From positions 1 through 9,403 of the forward strand of contig JAISLO010000236.1 of the NCBI GenBank assembly GCA_031290815.1: a stretch of 9,403 bases of DNA, in the 5' to 3' direction. Within the stretch, counting starts at the first letter, position 1; each line of letters starts with the position of its first letter. The notes under the pieces are model-generated. The model did not search any database, was not told the origin of the DNA, and saw only the letters and a program-made list of their open reading frames with translations. This document shows, piece after piece, positions 1 through 6,070 of this stretch. A program made the translations under genes and the position numbers. This DNA is from Synergistaceae bacterium. GTDB taxonomy: Bacteria > Synergistota > Synergistia > Synergistales > Synergistaceae.

Positions 1-38
1 GGAGCGAGTGACATTATATTACGGGCACACGCCAAAAT

Positions 39-60
39 GGGCCTCCCTTGCGGGAGGCCC
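39..60 (-). terminator. Intrinsic terminator after the secreted-protein gene
   Basis: A perfect 9-bp inverted repeat (39-47 with 52-60, arms GGGCCTCCC/GGGAGGCCC) encloses a 4-base loop. Read on the minus strand it is followed by ATTTTGG, a short T-run. It lies 46 bases past the stop codon of the minus-strand gene that ends at 106, so it most likely ends that transcript. The weak T-run is the only reservation. Confidence 0.75.
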
Positions 61-105
61 AAGAAACCGGTTTAAGGCATAGGGTTATTAACTAGCGCTC
101 GATGC

Positions 106-1227
106 TTAGTCCAACCCAAGTCCGCCAGTGGAATCCGGGTCGTCGGCATTGTCAAATGGAGGCAGTGAACCATAGGGCACATCGACATTGGATATGGCAT
201 AAACTATACTCTCTCCTGCTTTAATCACCGTTCCTGGCCGCAGCCGCTCCTTGGAGCCCAATTTGAAGAGCATTGCCCAGCCGTATTCGACCTTGAATGC
301 GGTATGCACGTCTTTCAAGATTGTCCAGCCGCTGTCGCGAGTCACTTTGCGAGCGAATTTGTCGTAATTCTCACGGAAATATATTCCCTCAACGTCACGC
401 ACTGTCCCGCCATAATGACGCAGTGTCACCTTGCCGAGGCCGATTTTCTCGTTCACTCCGACCGCCGCGTTTTCACCGTCGCGGATAGCAATCAAACGGG
501 GACCAGGTGTCGTAAATGGATTCTTTAAATATCCAGTCACGGTATCAGCGCCGTCCCATTCGACCTTTTCGCAGGTGTCAAACAAGGACAGAGTTTCTTC
601 AATAGTTGCTGGAGCGAGATAATCGGGCTGGTACCCCAGGTTATTGGTATTGGTAAAATAAGAGACGACATCTCCCTTATTCACTTTGCCGCCAGGCGCA
701 ACAATTTCGCGCTTGCCATTTTCCAGATGGCGGACGATGGGATTAAAGCCCAACGGCGCAACCCAGGCAACTTCTGACTGAAACTTGAATGTGCCCATAT
801 TTTCAATCACACTAGAGGGCTGAGCGTAGCGGACGCAATTCTCCCACGTGCCGTCCTGAACCCGCGTTATGTAAATCCGCGCTTTAGCGCCAGGTTGACA
901 CGGATCGAGGGCATTTAGGGCAACATCTGACCCGTCGATGAACATCAAAATCTGCTCAACAGCCTGACCAAAGTTTTGCAGCGTACCCTCGGCGTATTCG
1001 CCCAGAGCATCATTGCCTCTGGTCCAATTTTCGCCGAAATAGAACCGCGCCATATTATCCAAATTCACCGCATTGCCGTCACCGTATTTGAATGGTTCGT
1101 GCCAGTAAGAATACTGGGTGATCGGATCCGGGGTAAAGTTATCGTGCTGGCCCCATGCCCAAGCTCCACTGGCGAGACAAGTCGCCATTACCATTACTGC
1201 TGCCGCTGCCGTTGTTGCTTTTCTCAA
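106..1227 (-). CDS. Secreted protein of unknown function
   Basis: I do not recognise this 373-residue protein. It begins with a clear Sec-type signal peptide: Arg-Lys at residues 2-3, a hydrophobic core rich in Ala, Val and Met (about 7-19), and a likely cleavage after AWA at residue 24, leaving a mature protein starting WGQ. No further membrane segment is visible, so it should be periplasmic or extracellular. The mature part is rich in aromatic residues and has three cysteines (about 110, 131, 219). The start is the TTG at 1227: GAGGAGG at 1243-1237 lies 9 bases upstream of it. The in-frame TTG at 1233 lies only 3 bases from the same site and adds just two residues. The gene appears to stand alone, with a terminator after it and a long spacer before it. 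A surface or substrate-binding role is possible but not shown. Gene call is firm; function is unknown. Confidence 0.85.
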   Translation of the reverse strand: MRKATTAAAAVMVMATCLASGAWAWGQHDNFTPDPITQYSYWHEPFKYGDGNAVNLDNMARFYFGENWTRGNDALGEYAEGTLQNFGQAVEQILMFIDGSDVALNALDPCQPGAKARIYITRVQDGTWENCVRYAQPSSVIENMGTFKFQSEVAWVAPLGFNPIVRHLENGKREIVAPGGKVNKGDVVSYFTNTNNLGYQPDYLAPATIEETLSLFDTCEKVEWDGADTVTGYLKNPFTTPGPRLIAIRDGENAAVGVNEKIGLGKVTLRHYGGTVRDVEGIYFRENYDKFARKVTRDSGWTILKDVHTAFKVEYGWAMLFKLGSKERLRPGTVIKAGESIVYAISNVDVPYGSLPPFDNADDPDSTGGLGLD

Positions 1228-1236
1228 GAACAACTA

Positions 1237-1243
1237 CCTCCTC
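1237..1243 (-). promoter_or_regulatory. Ribosome binding site deciding a TTG start
   Basis: GAGGAGG on the minus strand. Its GGAGG core is 9 bases before the TTG at 1227 and only 3 before the TTG at 1233, which favours 1227 as the start of the secreted protein. Confidence 0.75.
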
Positions 1244-1608
1244 GGGCTTTGCGCCCATTTTAAGAATTGGTGGTGCATCTATGTAAAGCCGGTTGTCAGC
1301 CGGTCTTACAGTTATCGTTCCGCCTTGAAGATCAACTCGACCGATATAAAACCCGCGATTGACTGAAACAGCCGTAAGCGGAAATCTTCCTCAGCTCAAA
1401 TTACAGGATCTCAAAACTTCAATTTTAAATAAAACACTTCACATAAAATTCATTAGTCATTAAGCGTCATTCAATGCCTAAAAAGGCAATAACAAACCAA
1501 TGAACTAATTAAAGCGAAGGCATAGTACTATATCAGCGTTAAATAAGCAAGTATGTAATTGATAGACGATGTGATATATCAATAACATTCAGATCACTCA
1601 GAAAGCAC
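1244..1608. other. AT-rich intergenic spacer
   Basis: No credible gene is visible on either strand in this 365-base stretch. It must hold the promoter of the minus-strand secreted-protein gene. The best hexamer pair I see on the minus strand is TTGCTT and TACTAT separated by 17 bases (about 1552-1524), which is weak and would imply a leader near 290 bases. A short hairpin (TGCCT/AGGCA, 1475-1488) and the inverted repeat at 1282-1310 are the only other structures. Confidence 0.5.
1282..1310. repeat. Interrupted inverted repeat upstream of the secreted-protein gene
   Basis: The 11-base arms match at 9 of 11 positions (TGTAA and CCGG blocks on each side) around a 7-base centre. In minus-strand RNA this would fold as TGTAAG/TTTACA (one G-U pair), an A-C mismatch, then CCGG/CCGG. 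It lies about 55-80 bases upstream of the TTG at 1227, so it could be a leader hairpin or a protein-binding site. No T-run follows, so it is not a terminator. Confidence 0.4.
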
Positions 1609-1645
1609 AAAAAAAGAGAGAGGAAGCAAAATCCCCTCTCTCTTT
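1609..1645 (-). terminator. Intrinsic terminator of the 2-oxoacid oxidoreductase operon
   Basis: A perfect 11-bp stem (1613-1623 with 1635-1645, AAAGAGAGAGG/CCTCTCTCTTT) encloses an 11-base loop. On the minus strand it runs straight into seven T residues (1615-1609). It lies 55 bases beyond the korC stop at 1700, so it ends the korDABC transcript. Confidence 0.9.
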
Positions 1646-1699
1646 ACTAATGATGGTTTCTCTGATGCTGCCTTTGATTTTGAAGGGATGACGCCGCCG

Positions 1700-2257
1700 T
1701 CACTTTTTCTCCTTCATCATCTTGTAGCCCTCGTCGAACGCCTTGCTGTTGAGCTCCTCGGATCCCTTGGGCACGCTAGCCAAAATTGTCTTCCTGATCG
1801 ACTCCGGATGAACGAGGTTTTCGATTTCGAGAACCCTCGCGATCGTGCCGAGCGTGACCATATTTGTGACTATCTCCTTGCCTAAAACGTCGCGCGCCGT
1901 CTTCACGATCGGCAGGCGGAAGATCTCGGCGTCGACATCCGGATCGGAGTGGACGAAGAAATCGTCGAGGATTATCGTCCCTCCCTTTGCCGCGTCTCCG
2001 GCATACTCGTCGCATGCCTTCTGAGTCAGGATCGCCTGAAGATTGGGTTTCGTCGCCTTTGGATAGTCGATCTCCCCGCGCGCTATGACGACCTCCGACT
2101 TGGAAGCGCCGCCCCTGGCCTCCGGACCGTAAGCCTGAGTCTGCACTGAGTTCAGCCCTTTCTCCATCAAGGCGGCGGACTGCCCTATGATGACTGCCGC
2201 CAGGATGACGCCCTGTCCGCCCGAACCGGCAACCCTTATTTCATAACGCTCGCTCAT
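1700..2257 (-). CDS. korC: 2-oxoacid:ferredoxin oxidoreductase, gamma subunit
   Basis: This 185-residue protein is the gamma subunit of a 2-oxoacid:ferredoxin oxidoreductase (family length about 180-190). The enzyme converts a 2-oxoacid plus CoA to acyl-CoA and CO2 in the cytoplasm, reducing ferredoxin. The glycine-rich motif GSGGQG is at residues 11-16, followed by the family block QAYGPEARGG (41-50) and TNMVTLG (131-137). Its ATG overlaps the korB stop by four bases (ATGA, 2254-2257), and GGGAGG lies 9 bases upstream, so translation is coupled. It is last in the operon and is followed by the terminator at 1609-1645. Family assignment is secure. The substrate (2-oxoglutarate versus branched-chain or other 2-oxoacid) cannot be read from this subunit. 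Confidence 0.93.
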   Translation of the reverse strand: MSERYEIRVAGSGGQGVILAAVIIGQSAALMEKGLNSVQTQAYGPEARGGASKSEVVIARGEIDYPKATKPNLQAILTQKACDEYAGDAAKGGTIILDDFFVHSDPDVDAEIFRLPIVKTARDVLGKEIVTNMVTLGTIARVLEIENLVHPESIRKTILASVPKGSEELNSKAFDEGYKMMKEKK

Positions 2258-3081
2258 CTGACCGACCCTCCCGCCCTGTCGATGACCTGTTCGTAATTCT
2301 TCGTGTACTCGACCGTCTTGTCGTCGTAAAACAGCTCGCCGACAACAATTTTACCCTCCAATTCCTCCGGGGTCATCCCATCCGCCTTCGACTTGACGAC
2401 GCTGTGATCCTTGAAGAAGTTGAAGTTTTCGAGGGGGCGGCTGCGTTTGTTTTTGCGCCCGAACTGCGTATGGCAGTGAGTCATTATCTCTATGACCGAG
2501 AATCCGTCGTGCTGGATTCCCTTCTTTATGAGCGTCTCGCACATCTGCGGAGCCGCTATCGTAGCCCTAGCCACGAACGTAGCTCCAGCCCCGATCGCGA
2601 GGCTGCATATATCGAACGGAGGGTCGATCGCGCCGTACGGGGCCGTCGACGCGATCGCGCCGACCGGCGTAGTCGGCGACGCCTGACCTCCGATCATGCC
2701 GTATATGTTGTTGTTCATCACTATCGCGCAGACGCCTATGTTTCTGCGGCATGCGTGAATGAAGTGGTTGCCTCCTATTGCTGAACAGTCCCCGTCGCCC
2801 ATGACGTCCAGCACTGTCAATTCCGGATTTGCCAGCTTGACCCCGGTCGCGAACGCGAGCGAGCGTCCGTGAGCGGTGTGCAGGGTGCATGAGTTTATAT
2901 ATCCCGGCATGCGGCTGGAGCAGCCTATTCCTGACGAGATCACGGTTTTGTCGGGATCCTTGTCGAGCGAAGAGAGCGCCCTCAGGATGGCGTGCATTAT
3001 TATGCCGTGTCCGCAGCCGGGGCACCAGATATGGGGCATGAACTGCGTGCGCAGCCATGTCATTACGTCTTCGCGTGGCAT
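2254..3081 (-). CDS. korB: 2-oxoacid:ferredoxin oxidoreductase, beta (TPP-binding) subunit
   Basis: The 275-residue beta subunit carries thiamine diphosphate and usually one [4Fe-4S] cluster. The TPP/Mg motif is visible as GDGD (96-99) followed by NNN (123-125) and IYGMIGGQ. Four cysteines sit where the short-beta 2-oxoacid oxidoreductases place their cluster ligands: Cys20 and Cys23 in CPGCG, Cys54 in GIGC, and Cys203 in CHTQFGRKN. This supports a cluster-bearing OFOR/KOR type. The CHTQFGRKN block is typical of 2-oxoglutarate and 2-oxoisovalerate enzymes. The start ATG at 3081 lies 2 bases after the korA stop, with GGAGG 10 bases upstream inside the end of korA. A second in-frame ATG at residue 7 has a poorer ribosome site. 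It overlaps korC by four bases. Confidence 0.95.
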   Translation of the reverse strand: MPREDVMTWLRTQFMPHIWCPGCGHGIIMHAILRALSSLDKDPDKTVISSGIGCSSRMPGYINSCTLHTAHGRSLAFATGVKLANPELTVLDVMGDGDCSAIGGNHFIHACRRNIGVCAIVMNNNIYGMIGGQASPTTPVGAIASTAPYGAIDPPFDICSLAIGAGATFVARATIAAPQMCETLIKKGIQHDGFSVIEIMTHCHTQFGRKNKRSRPLENFNFFKDHSVVKSKADGMTPEELEGKIVVGELFYDDKTVEYTKNYEQVIDRAGGSVR

Positions 3082-3083
3082 GG

Positions 3084-4223
3084 TTAGGCCACCTCCTCTA
3101 TGTATGACATGATCTGAGCGGGCTTGAAGAGTTCGCCGTTGAGCAGAGTCTTCAAATGCGTCTCAGCGCGGCCGTGAATCACCCTGTCGATTTCGAGGAA
3201 CATCTGCCCCATATTTAGCTCGGGCACTATGACGTGCTTTATCCCGTGATCGTTCACGATTCTCTCGAGTTCGTCGCCGGCAAAGGGCCAGATTGTTATG
3301 GGACGGAAGTGCCCCACCCTGACGCCGCGCTTGCGGAGCTCTCTGACGGCGCGGAGGGCCGATCTCGCCACGCACCCATATGATACCACCAGGATCTCCG
3401 CATCCTCGTAAGTTTCGGCGGAGTACGCCACTACGTCGTCACGGAATCGGTCGACTTTTCGCAGTATCCTGCTGATTTTTTTGTCTATCTCCTCCGAGTT
3501 GTTAGTCGGAAAGCCCCAGTCGTTGGTGGTGAGTCCCGTGACGTGCCAGTGATAACCGTCTCCGAACGCCGCCATCGGCGGAATGTCGTCCTCCTTGTCA
3601 GCGAGGTAAGGTATAAACTCGTTCGGGGGACATTTTGGCTTTTTGCGGACAACCCTTTCAATGGATGACGCCTCTGGAATCTCTATTCTCTCCCTCATGT
3701 GGCCGATGACCTCGTCTGTCATGATCAGGACCGGCTGACGGAATCTCTCGGCCATGTTGAACGCCCTGACCGACAGGTCGTAACACTCCTGAACAGACGA
3801 CGGGGAGTAGGCTATGGTGGCGTGATCGCCATGTGTGCCCCACCTCGCCTGCATGACGTCCCCCTGAGAGACCTTAGTGGGAAGTCCTGTCGAGGGCCCG
3901 CCCCTCTGCACATCCACGCATACGAGCGGTATCTCGGCGATGTATGCGTATCCCAAGAGCTCCTGCTTCAGGGAGAATCCAGGCCCCGAAGTTCCGGTCA
4001 TGGACTTCAGCCCGGCGATCGAACCGCCTATCGCGGCCGCGATGCCGCCTATCTCGTCCTCCATTTGGATGAACTTGCCGCCGTTTCTTGGGAGTTCTTC
4101 CGCCATGACCTCCGCGATCTCTGTGGACGGGGTTATCGGGTATCCCGCGAAGAACCTGCAGCCCGCGTCAATTCCTCCCATAGCTATTGCCTTGTTGCCC
4201 TGCCAGAATTCAGCTCTCGGCAT
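3084..4223 (-). CDS. korA: 2-oxoacid:ferredoxin oxidoreductase, alpha subunit
   Basis: From the ATG at 4223 this is a 379-residue alpha subunit, the usual KorA length. The N-terminal pyrimidine-binding domain shows GYPITPSTEIAE (28-38), TGTSGPGFSLKQE (76-88) and the block around QARWGTHGDH (125-134). The C-terminal domain II follows the linker, with RPITIWPF (307-314) typical of the CoA-binding region. It assembles with the beta, gamma and ferredoxin subunits. The open frame extends upstream to 4319, but that stretch is out-of-frame sequence of korD, so it is not part of the protein. ATG 4223 lies 2 bases after the korD stop. A GTG at 4229 (two residues longer, 5 bases from GGGAG) is an alternative start. 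The spacing of GGGAG to ATG is 11 bases. Family assignment is secure and substrate is inferred. Confidence 0.93.
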   Translation of the reverse strand: MPRAEFWQGNKAIAMGGIDAGCRFFAGYPITPSTEIAEVMAEELPRNGGKFIQMEDEIGGIAAAIGGSIAGLKSMTGTSGPGFSLKQELLGYAYIAEIPLVCVDVQRGGPSTGLPTKVSQGDVMQARWGTHGDHATIAYSPSSVQECYDLSVRAFNMAERFRQPVLIMTDEVIGHMRERIEIPEASSIERVVRKKPKCPPNEFIPYLADKEDDIPPMAAFGDGYHWHVTGLTTNDWGFPTNNSEEIDKKISRILRKVDRFRDDVVAYSAETYEDAEILVVSYGCVARSALRAVRELRKRGVRVGHFRPITIWPFAGDELERIVNDHGIKHVIVPELNMGQMFLEIDRVIHGRAETHLKTLLNGELFKPAQIMSYIEEVA

Positions 4224-4225
4224 CT

Positions 4226-4432
4226 TCACACACGCTCCCTTACAGTGATGGCAAAGTCTGGACAGATATTGTCGCACTGATGGCACCCTATGCAGTCGTC
4301 TGGTCTGGCGGGCCCGCACTTCACATCATTGTCGAACTCAAGCACCTTTTTGGGACAGATCCCGATGCAAAGGCCGCAACCCTTGCACCACTTCTTGTTT
4401 ATTTCCACCTCGAAACGCTTTGCCAAAGCCAA
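4226..4432 (-). CDS. korD: 2-oxoacid oxidoreductase ferredoxin (delta) subunit, 2x[4Fe-4S]
   Basis: This 68-residue bacterial-type dicluster ferredoxin has two CX2CX2CX3CP motifs: Cys16, 19, 22, 26 and Cys47, 50, 53, 57. It carries electrons away from the TPP/cluster site of the complex. The order delta-alpha-beta-gamma is the standard korDABC layout. I place the start at the TTG at 4432, because GGGAGG at 4445-4440 lies 7 bases upstream and the resulting N-terminus resembles other KorD proteins. A TTG at 4426 (two residues shorter) is also possible. A TTG at 4483 would add 17 residues unlike the family, has no ribosome site, and is almost at the predicted transcription start. Cys39 between the motifs is extra. 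The gene is first in the operon. Confidence 0.88.
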   Translation of the reverse strand: MALAKRFEVEINKKWCKGCGLCIGICPKKVLEFDNDVKCGPARPDDCIGCHQCDNICPDFAITVRERV

Positions 4433-4439
4433 GCACCTT

Positions 4440-4445
4440 CCTCCC
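4440..4445 (-). promoter_or_regulatory. Ribosome binding site deciding the korD TTG start
   Basis: GGGAGG on the minus strand, 7 bases before the TTG at 4432. It is the only good site near the start of korD and argues against the longer TTG start at 4483. Confidence 0.7.
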
Positions 4446-4497
4446 TCAACTTCAAAGTTGACCGAAAAGCCACTATACTCCAATGCCCGATAACCAT

Positions 4498-4503
4498 ATT
4501 ATA
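4498..4503 (-). promoter_or_regulatory. Probable -10 box of the kor operon
   Basis: A perfect TATAAT on the minus strand in an AT-rich stretch, about 65 bases upstream of the korD start. No good -35 hexamer is visible (TTCTCA with a 19-base spacer is the best). A TGATCA palindrome lies just upstream (about 4513-4520). The transcript would start near 4490, giving a leader of roughly 60 bases. Confidence 0.5.
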
Positions 4504-4586
4504 AACTAAATTGTGATCAGTATGAGAATATAAATAAGCGCCAAATGGCGGATTAACCTTCGGCGATATTACGCAGAGGAAATCTG

Positions 4587-4631
4587 AAAAATACCGCAAA
4601 CCTTGTCCGAGTCATCTTTTGCCGGTTTGCG
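4587..4631 (-). terminator. Probable terminator of the small two-gene unit
   Basis: An 8-bp stem (CGCAAACC/GGTTTGCG, 4595-4602 with 4624-4631) with a 21-base loop starts 5 bases past the stop at 4637. On the minus strand it is followed by GTATTTTTC. The T-run and position fit an intrinsic terminator that insulates the small gene pair from the kor operon. The long loop makes it weaker than the others here. Confidence 0.5.
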
Positions 4632-4636
4632 CCGTC

Positions 4637-4870
4637 TCATTCCGAAGCGTCCTCTGCTTCAGCGTCATGAGTCCTTATATACTCGTCAATGCTGTCGACG
4701 ATATAAAGCGGGCTCGTCATGTGCAAACCGTCCCAACACGCCGTGATAAAGTCAACCGCGCCCGTCCTGCGGAGGTAGTTATAGGCATCACGTCCGCTCA
4801 AGCCCTTTTCATCTTTGTACAATTCCACGCATGACGCGAGGAACCACACTTCGCCTTTTTGCTTCGTCAT
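4637..4870 (-). CDS. DUF3791-type small protein
   Basis: This 77-residue acidic protein matches what I know of the DUF3791 family: a short helical protein with an ELYKDEKGLSGRDAYNYL-like segment (16-33), a VDFITACWDGLH segment (39-50) and a closing YIVDSIDEYI helix (56-65). The biochemical role of the family is not established. Members often sit beside another small gene, and some neighbourhoods suggest a toxin-antitoxin or accessory function. The start is the ATG at 4870, with GGAGG 7 bases upstream. It overlaps the stop of the preceding gene by four bases (ATGA). The open frame runs further upstream to 4954, but that part lacks a ribosome site and overlaps the neighbour. Gene call is firm, family assignment is from memory of the motif pattern, and role is unknown. 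Confidence 0.82.
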   Translation of the reverse strand: MTKQKGEVWFLASCVELYKDEKGLSGRDAYNYLRRTGAVDFITACWDGLHMTSPLYIVDSIDEYIRTHDAEAEDASE

Positions 4871-5106
4871 ATCTGTTCCTCCGGGAAAGTGATTTGGCCA
4901 GTGGTCAGTTCCTCCTCCAACAGGTCGAAGAGAAGCGGATACGAAAGCCGCCACACTTTCGTCTCCTCGTCCTCCAACACTTCGTAAAGATGCGAGTTAT
5001 ACAATATGTCAGCTGCTTCCACAAGCGCGAGACCGCGTTTTTCCATTAACAAACCGATTATCCCTGACGTTATCATGGCGATAACCGCGGAAATGTTCTT
5101 AGCCAT
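4867..5106 (-). CDS. Small protein paired with the DUF3791-type gene
   Basis: This 79-residue protein has a helical, mildly hydrophobic N-terminal half (about 4-37), then the motif LEDEETKVWRLS (44-55), a DLLEEEL helix (61-67) and a TGQITFPEE tail (69-77). I recall similar small proteins encoded next to DUF3791 genes in anaerobic bacteria, but I cannot name a family or function. ATG 5106 is preceded by a modest AAGGCGG site. An in-frame TTG at 5145 adds 13 residues and has no ribosome site. The stop overlaps the ATG of the next gene, so the two proteins are probably made in a fixed ratio. A two-component toxin-antitoxin-like unit is one inference, but no toxin fold or DNA-binding domain is visible. 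Confidence 0.75.
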   Translation of the reverse strand: MAKNISAVIAMITSGIIGLLMEKRGLALVEAADILYNSHLYEVLEDEETKVWRLSYPLLFDLLEEELTTGQITFPEEQI

Positions 5107-5183
5107 TGCTCTTGCCGCCTTTCCCGCCTCTGTATGCCCGCACAAAGCGCAACAGGGATATGGCCCTCTCGGTTTTAAGATAT

Positions 5184-5196
5184 ATTATGTCATAAT
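5184..5196. repeat. 13-bp palindrome upstream of the small gene pair
   Basis: ATTATG-T-CATAAT is a perfect inverted repeat about 78 bases upstream of the 79-residue gene. On the minus strand it contains CATAAT and TAATAT, which could act as the -10 of the small gene pair, although no good -35 is visible. It could be an operator, but AT-rich palindromes of this size also occur by chance. Confidence 0.35.
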
Positions 5197-5219
5197 TGGC
5201 ACATAAGGAAGGGGGGAAT

Positions 5220-5339
5220 ATGCATGACTGCATTTGGAAAACCTTGAAGCCAGCGCGTGATCCCGCTGTGCAACAGCGGCAAAAGCAGGTAAAAGATTCT
5301 TTGACGTTCTGCTGCCGACCTATTGACACGATTGTATGA
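5220..5339 (+). CDS. Possible 39-residue small ORF upstream of the GntR gene
   Basis: An ATG at 5220 opens 39 codons ending at TGA 5337-5339. A purine-rich AAGGAAGGGGGG stretch sits immediately upstream and would serve as a ribosome site. The product is basic, with Cys4 and a Cys31-Cys32 pair and no membrane segment. The frame ends inside the promoter spacer of the GntR gene, so translation of it could only precede that promoter. An ORF this length can arise by chance, codon bias is not distinctive, and I do not recognise the product. Listed because the ribosome site is unusually good and nothing else explains it. Confidence 0.22.
   Translation: MHDCIWKTLKPARDPAVQQRQKQVKDSLTFCCRPIDTIV
5263..5279. 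repeat. Short hairpin in the divergent spacer
   Basis: CCGCTGT/ACAGCGG, a perfect 7-bp inverted repeat with a GCA loop. No T-run follows on either strand, so it is not an intrinsic terminator. It falls inside the possible small ORF at 5220-5339. Function unknown. Confidence 0.4.
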
Positions 5340-5350
5340 TTGTATATAAT
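5323..5350 (+). promoter_or_regulatory. Consensus sigma-70-type promoter of the GntR-ferredoxin unit
   Basis: TTGACA at 5323-5328 and TATAAT at 5345-5350 are both perfect, separated by 16 bases. The transcript would start near 5357, about 20 bases before the GntR start at 5378. This promoter also rules out a GntR start at the in-frame ATG at 5336. Confidence 0.88.
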
Positions 5351-5357
5351 CATATAC
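5330..5357. promoter_or_regulatory. Candidate operator of the FCD-type GntR regulator
   Basis: The spacer and -10 box hold a 20-bp near-palindrome at 5335-5354 with perfect 7-base arms TATGATT/AATCATA. Its core ATTGTATATAAT differs by one base from ATTGTATACAAT, the kind of site bound by several FCD/VanR-class GntR regulators. GATTGTAT also occurs twice in tandem (5330-5337 and 5338-5345), as if two overlapping half-sites were present. Binding here would block the promoter, so autorepression is the natural inference. Confidence 0.6.
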
Positions 5358-5377
5358 ATAACAAACACGGAAAGAGA

Positions 5378-6070
5378 ATGATATATTTGAAAACACTGCA
5401 AAAGCCCGGTATATTGCATAAAAGCTTGGTCCGTACCATCGTAGAAAACGTTGAGGAGCGCATCTTGAGCGGTGAGCTGAAGCCAGGAGAGAGGCTCACC
5501 GAGTTCGCTATGTGCGAGATGCTCGAGGTCAGCAGGTCTCCGCTCAGAGAAGCGTTCAGGATCCTCGAGAACAACGGTTTTCTGGTGAATAAAGCCCGCA
5601 GGGGCATGTTCGTTTCGACCCTCACACGAAAGGAAGCCATAGATATCTATACGATCAGGGCATCACTGGAAAGCCTGGCCACCTTCCTCGCGGTGCAGGC
5701 CAGGGGAAGGGAGCTGGCTCGCGAGCTGAGGGCCGTTCATGATGAGATGAAGAGCGCGGTTGCGAGGGGGGATATCGACGCTTACTCGAGCCGCAACTCG
5801 GCGTTTCACGAAGTGATCGTGTCGGCGTGCGGCAACGATCTGCTCATCGAAATGCTGAGGAGATTCAACATACAGACAGCGAGATACAGGGCGAGGATTC
5901 GCTCAGTCAAAGGACGTCCCGAGGAGTCGGTGAGAAAGCACGAAGAACTCATCAACTCGATAGAAAGCGGTGATGCCGCATTGGCTGAGAAGATCAGCAG
6001 AGAATCGATTTTAAGTAATATCTCGCTGATCATCGAAATTTTCGAGGATGTAAAGGGGGAAGATCAATGA
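5378..6070 (+). CDS. GntR-family transcriptional regulator, FCD subfamily
   Basis: This 230-residue protein has a winged helix-turn-helix DNA-binding domain (about 13-80), with GELKPGERL (32-40), VSRSPLREAFRILENNG (51-67) and RRGMFVS (74-80). An all-helical FCD effector domain follows (about 86-222). In FCD regulators the ligand pocket usually holds a metal bound by Asp and three His. Here the DXXFH motif reads NSAFH (Asn140, His144), His188 is kept in RKHEEL, and the last His is replaced by Ser210, so the metal site looks altered. Repressors of this class usually respond to small organic acids. The start is the ATG at 5378, with GGAAAG just upstream. The promoter at 5323-5350 excludes ATG 5336. 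It overlaps the ferredoxin gene by four bases, so it very likely controls that gene and itself. Effector unknown. Confidence 0.92.
   Translation: MIYLKTLQKPGILHKSLVRTIVENVEERILSGELKPGERLTEFAMCEMLEVSRSPLREAFRILENNGFLVNKARRGMFVSTLTRKEAIDIYTIRASLESLATFLAVQARGRELARELRAVHDEMKSAVARGDIDAYSSRNSAFHEVIVSACGNDLLIEMLRRFNIQTARYRARIRSVKGRPEESVRKHEELINSIESGDAALAEKISRESILSNISLIIEIFEDVKGEDQ

Noticed and set aside
2404..2784. 126-codon plus-strand frame
   Set aside because: Antisense shadow of korB; Arg/Asp/Ala-rich translation without motifs.
3699..4280. 193-codon plus-strand frame
   Set aside because: Antisense shadow of korA, with no ribosome site or recognisable domain.
5263..5279. Hairpin as an intrinsic terminator
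   Set aside because: The 7-bp stem has no T-run on either strand.
5336..5377. GntR start at ATG 5336
   Set aside because: This codon lies between the -35 and -10 boxes of a consensus promoter, so it would not be in the mRNA.
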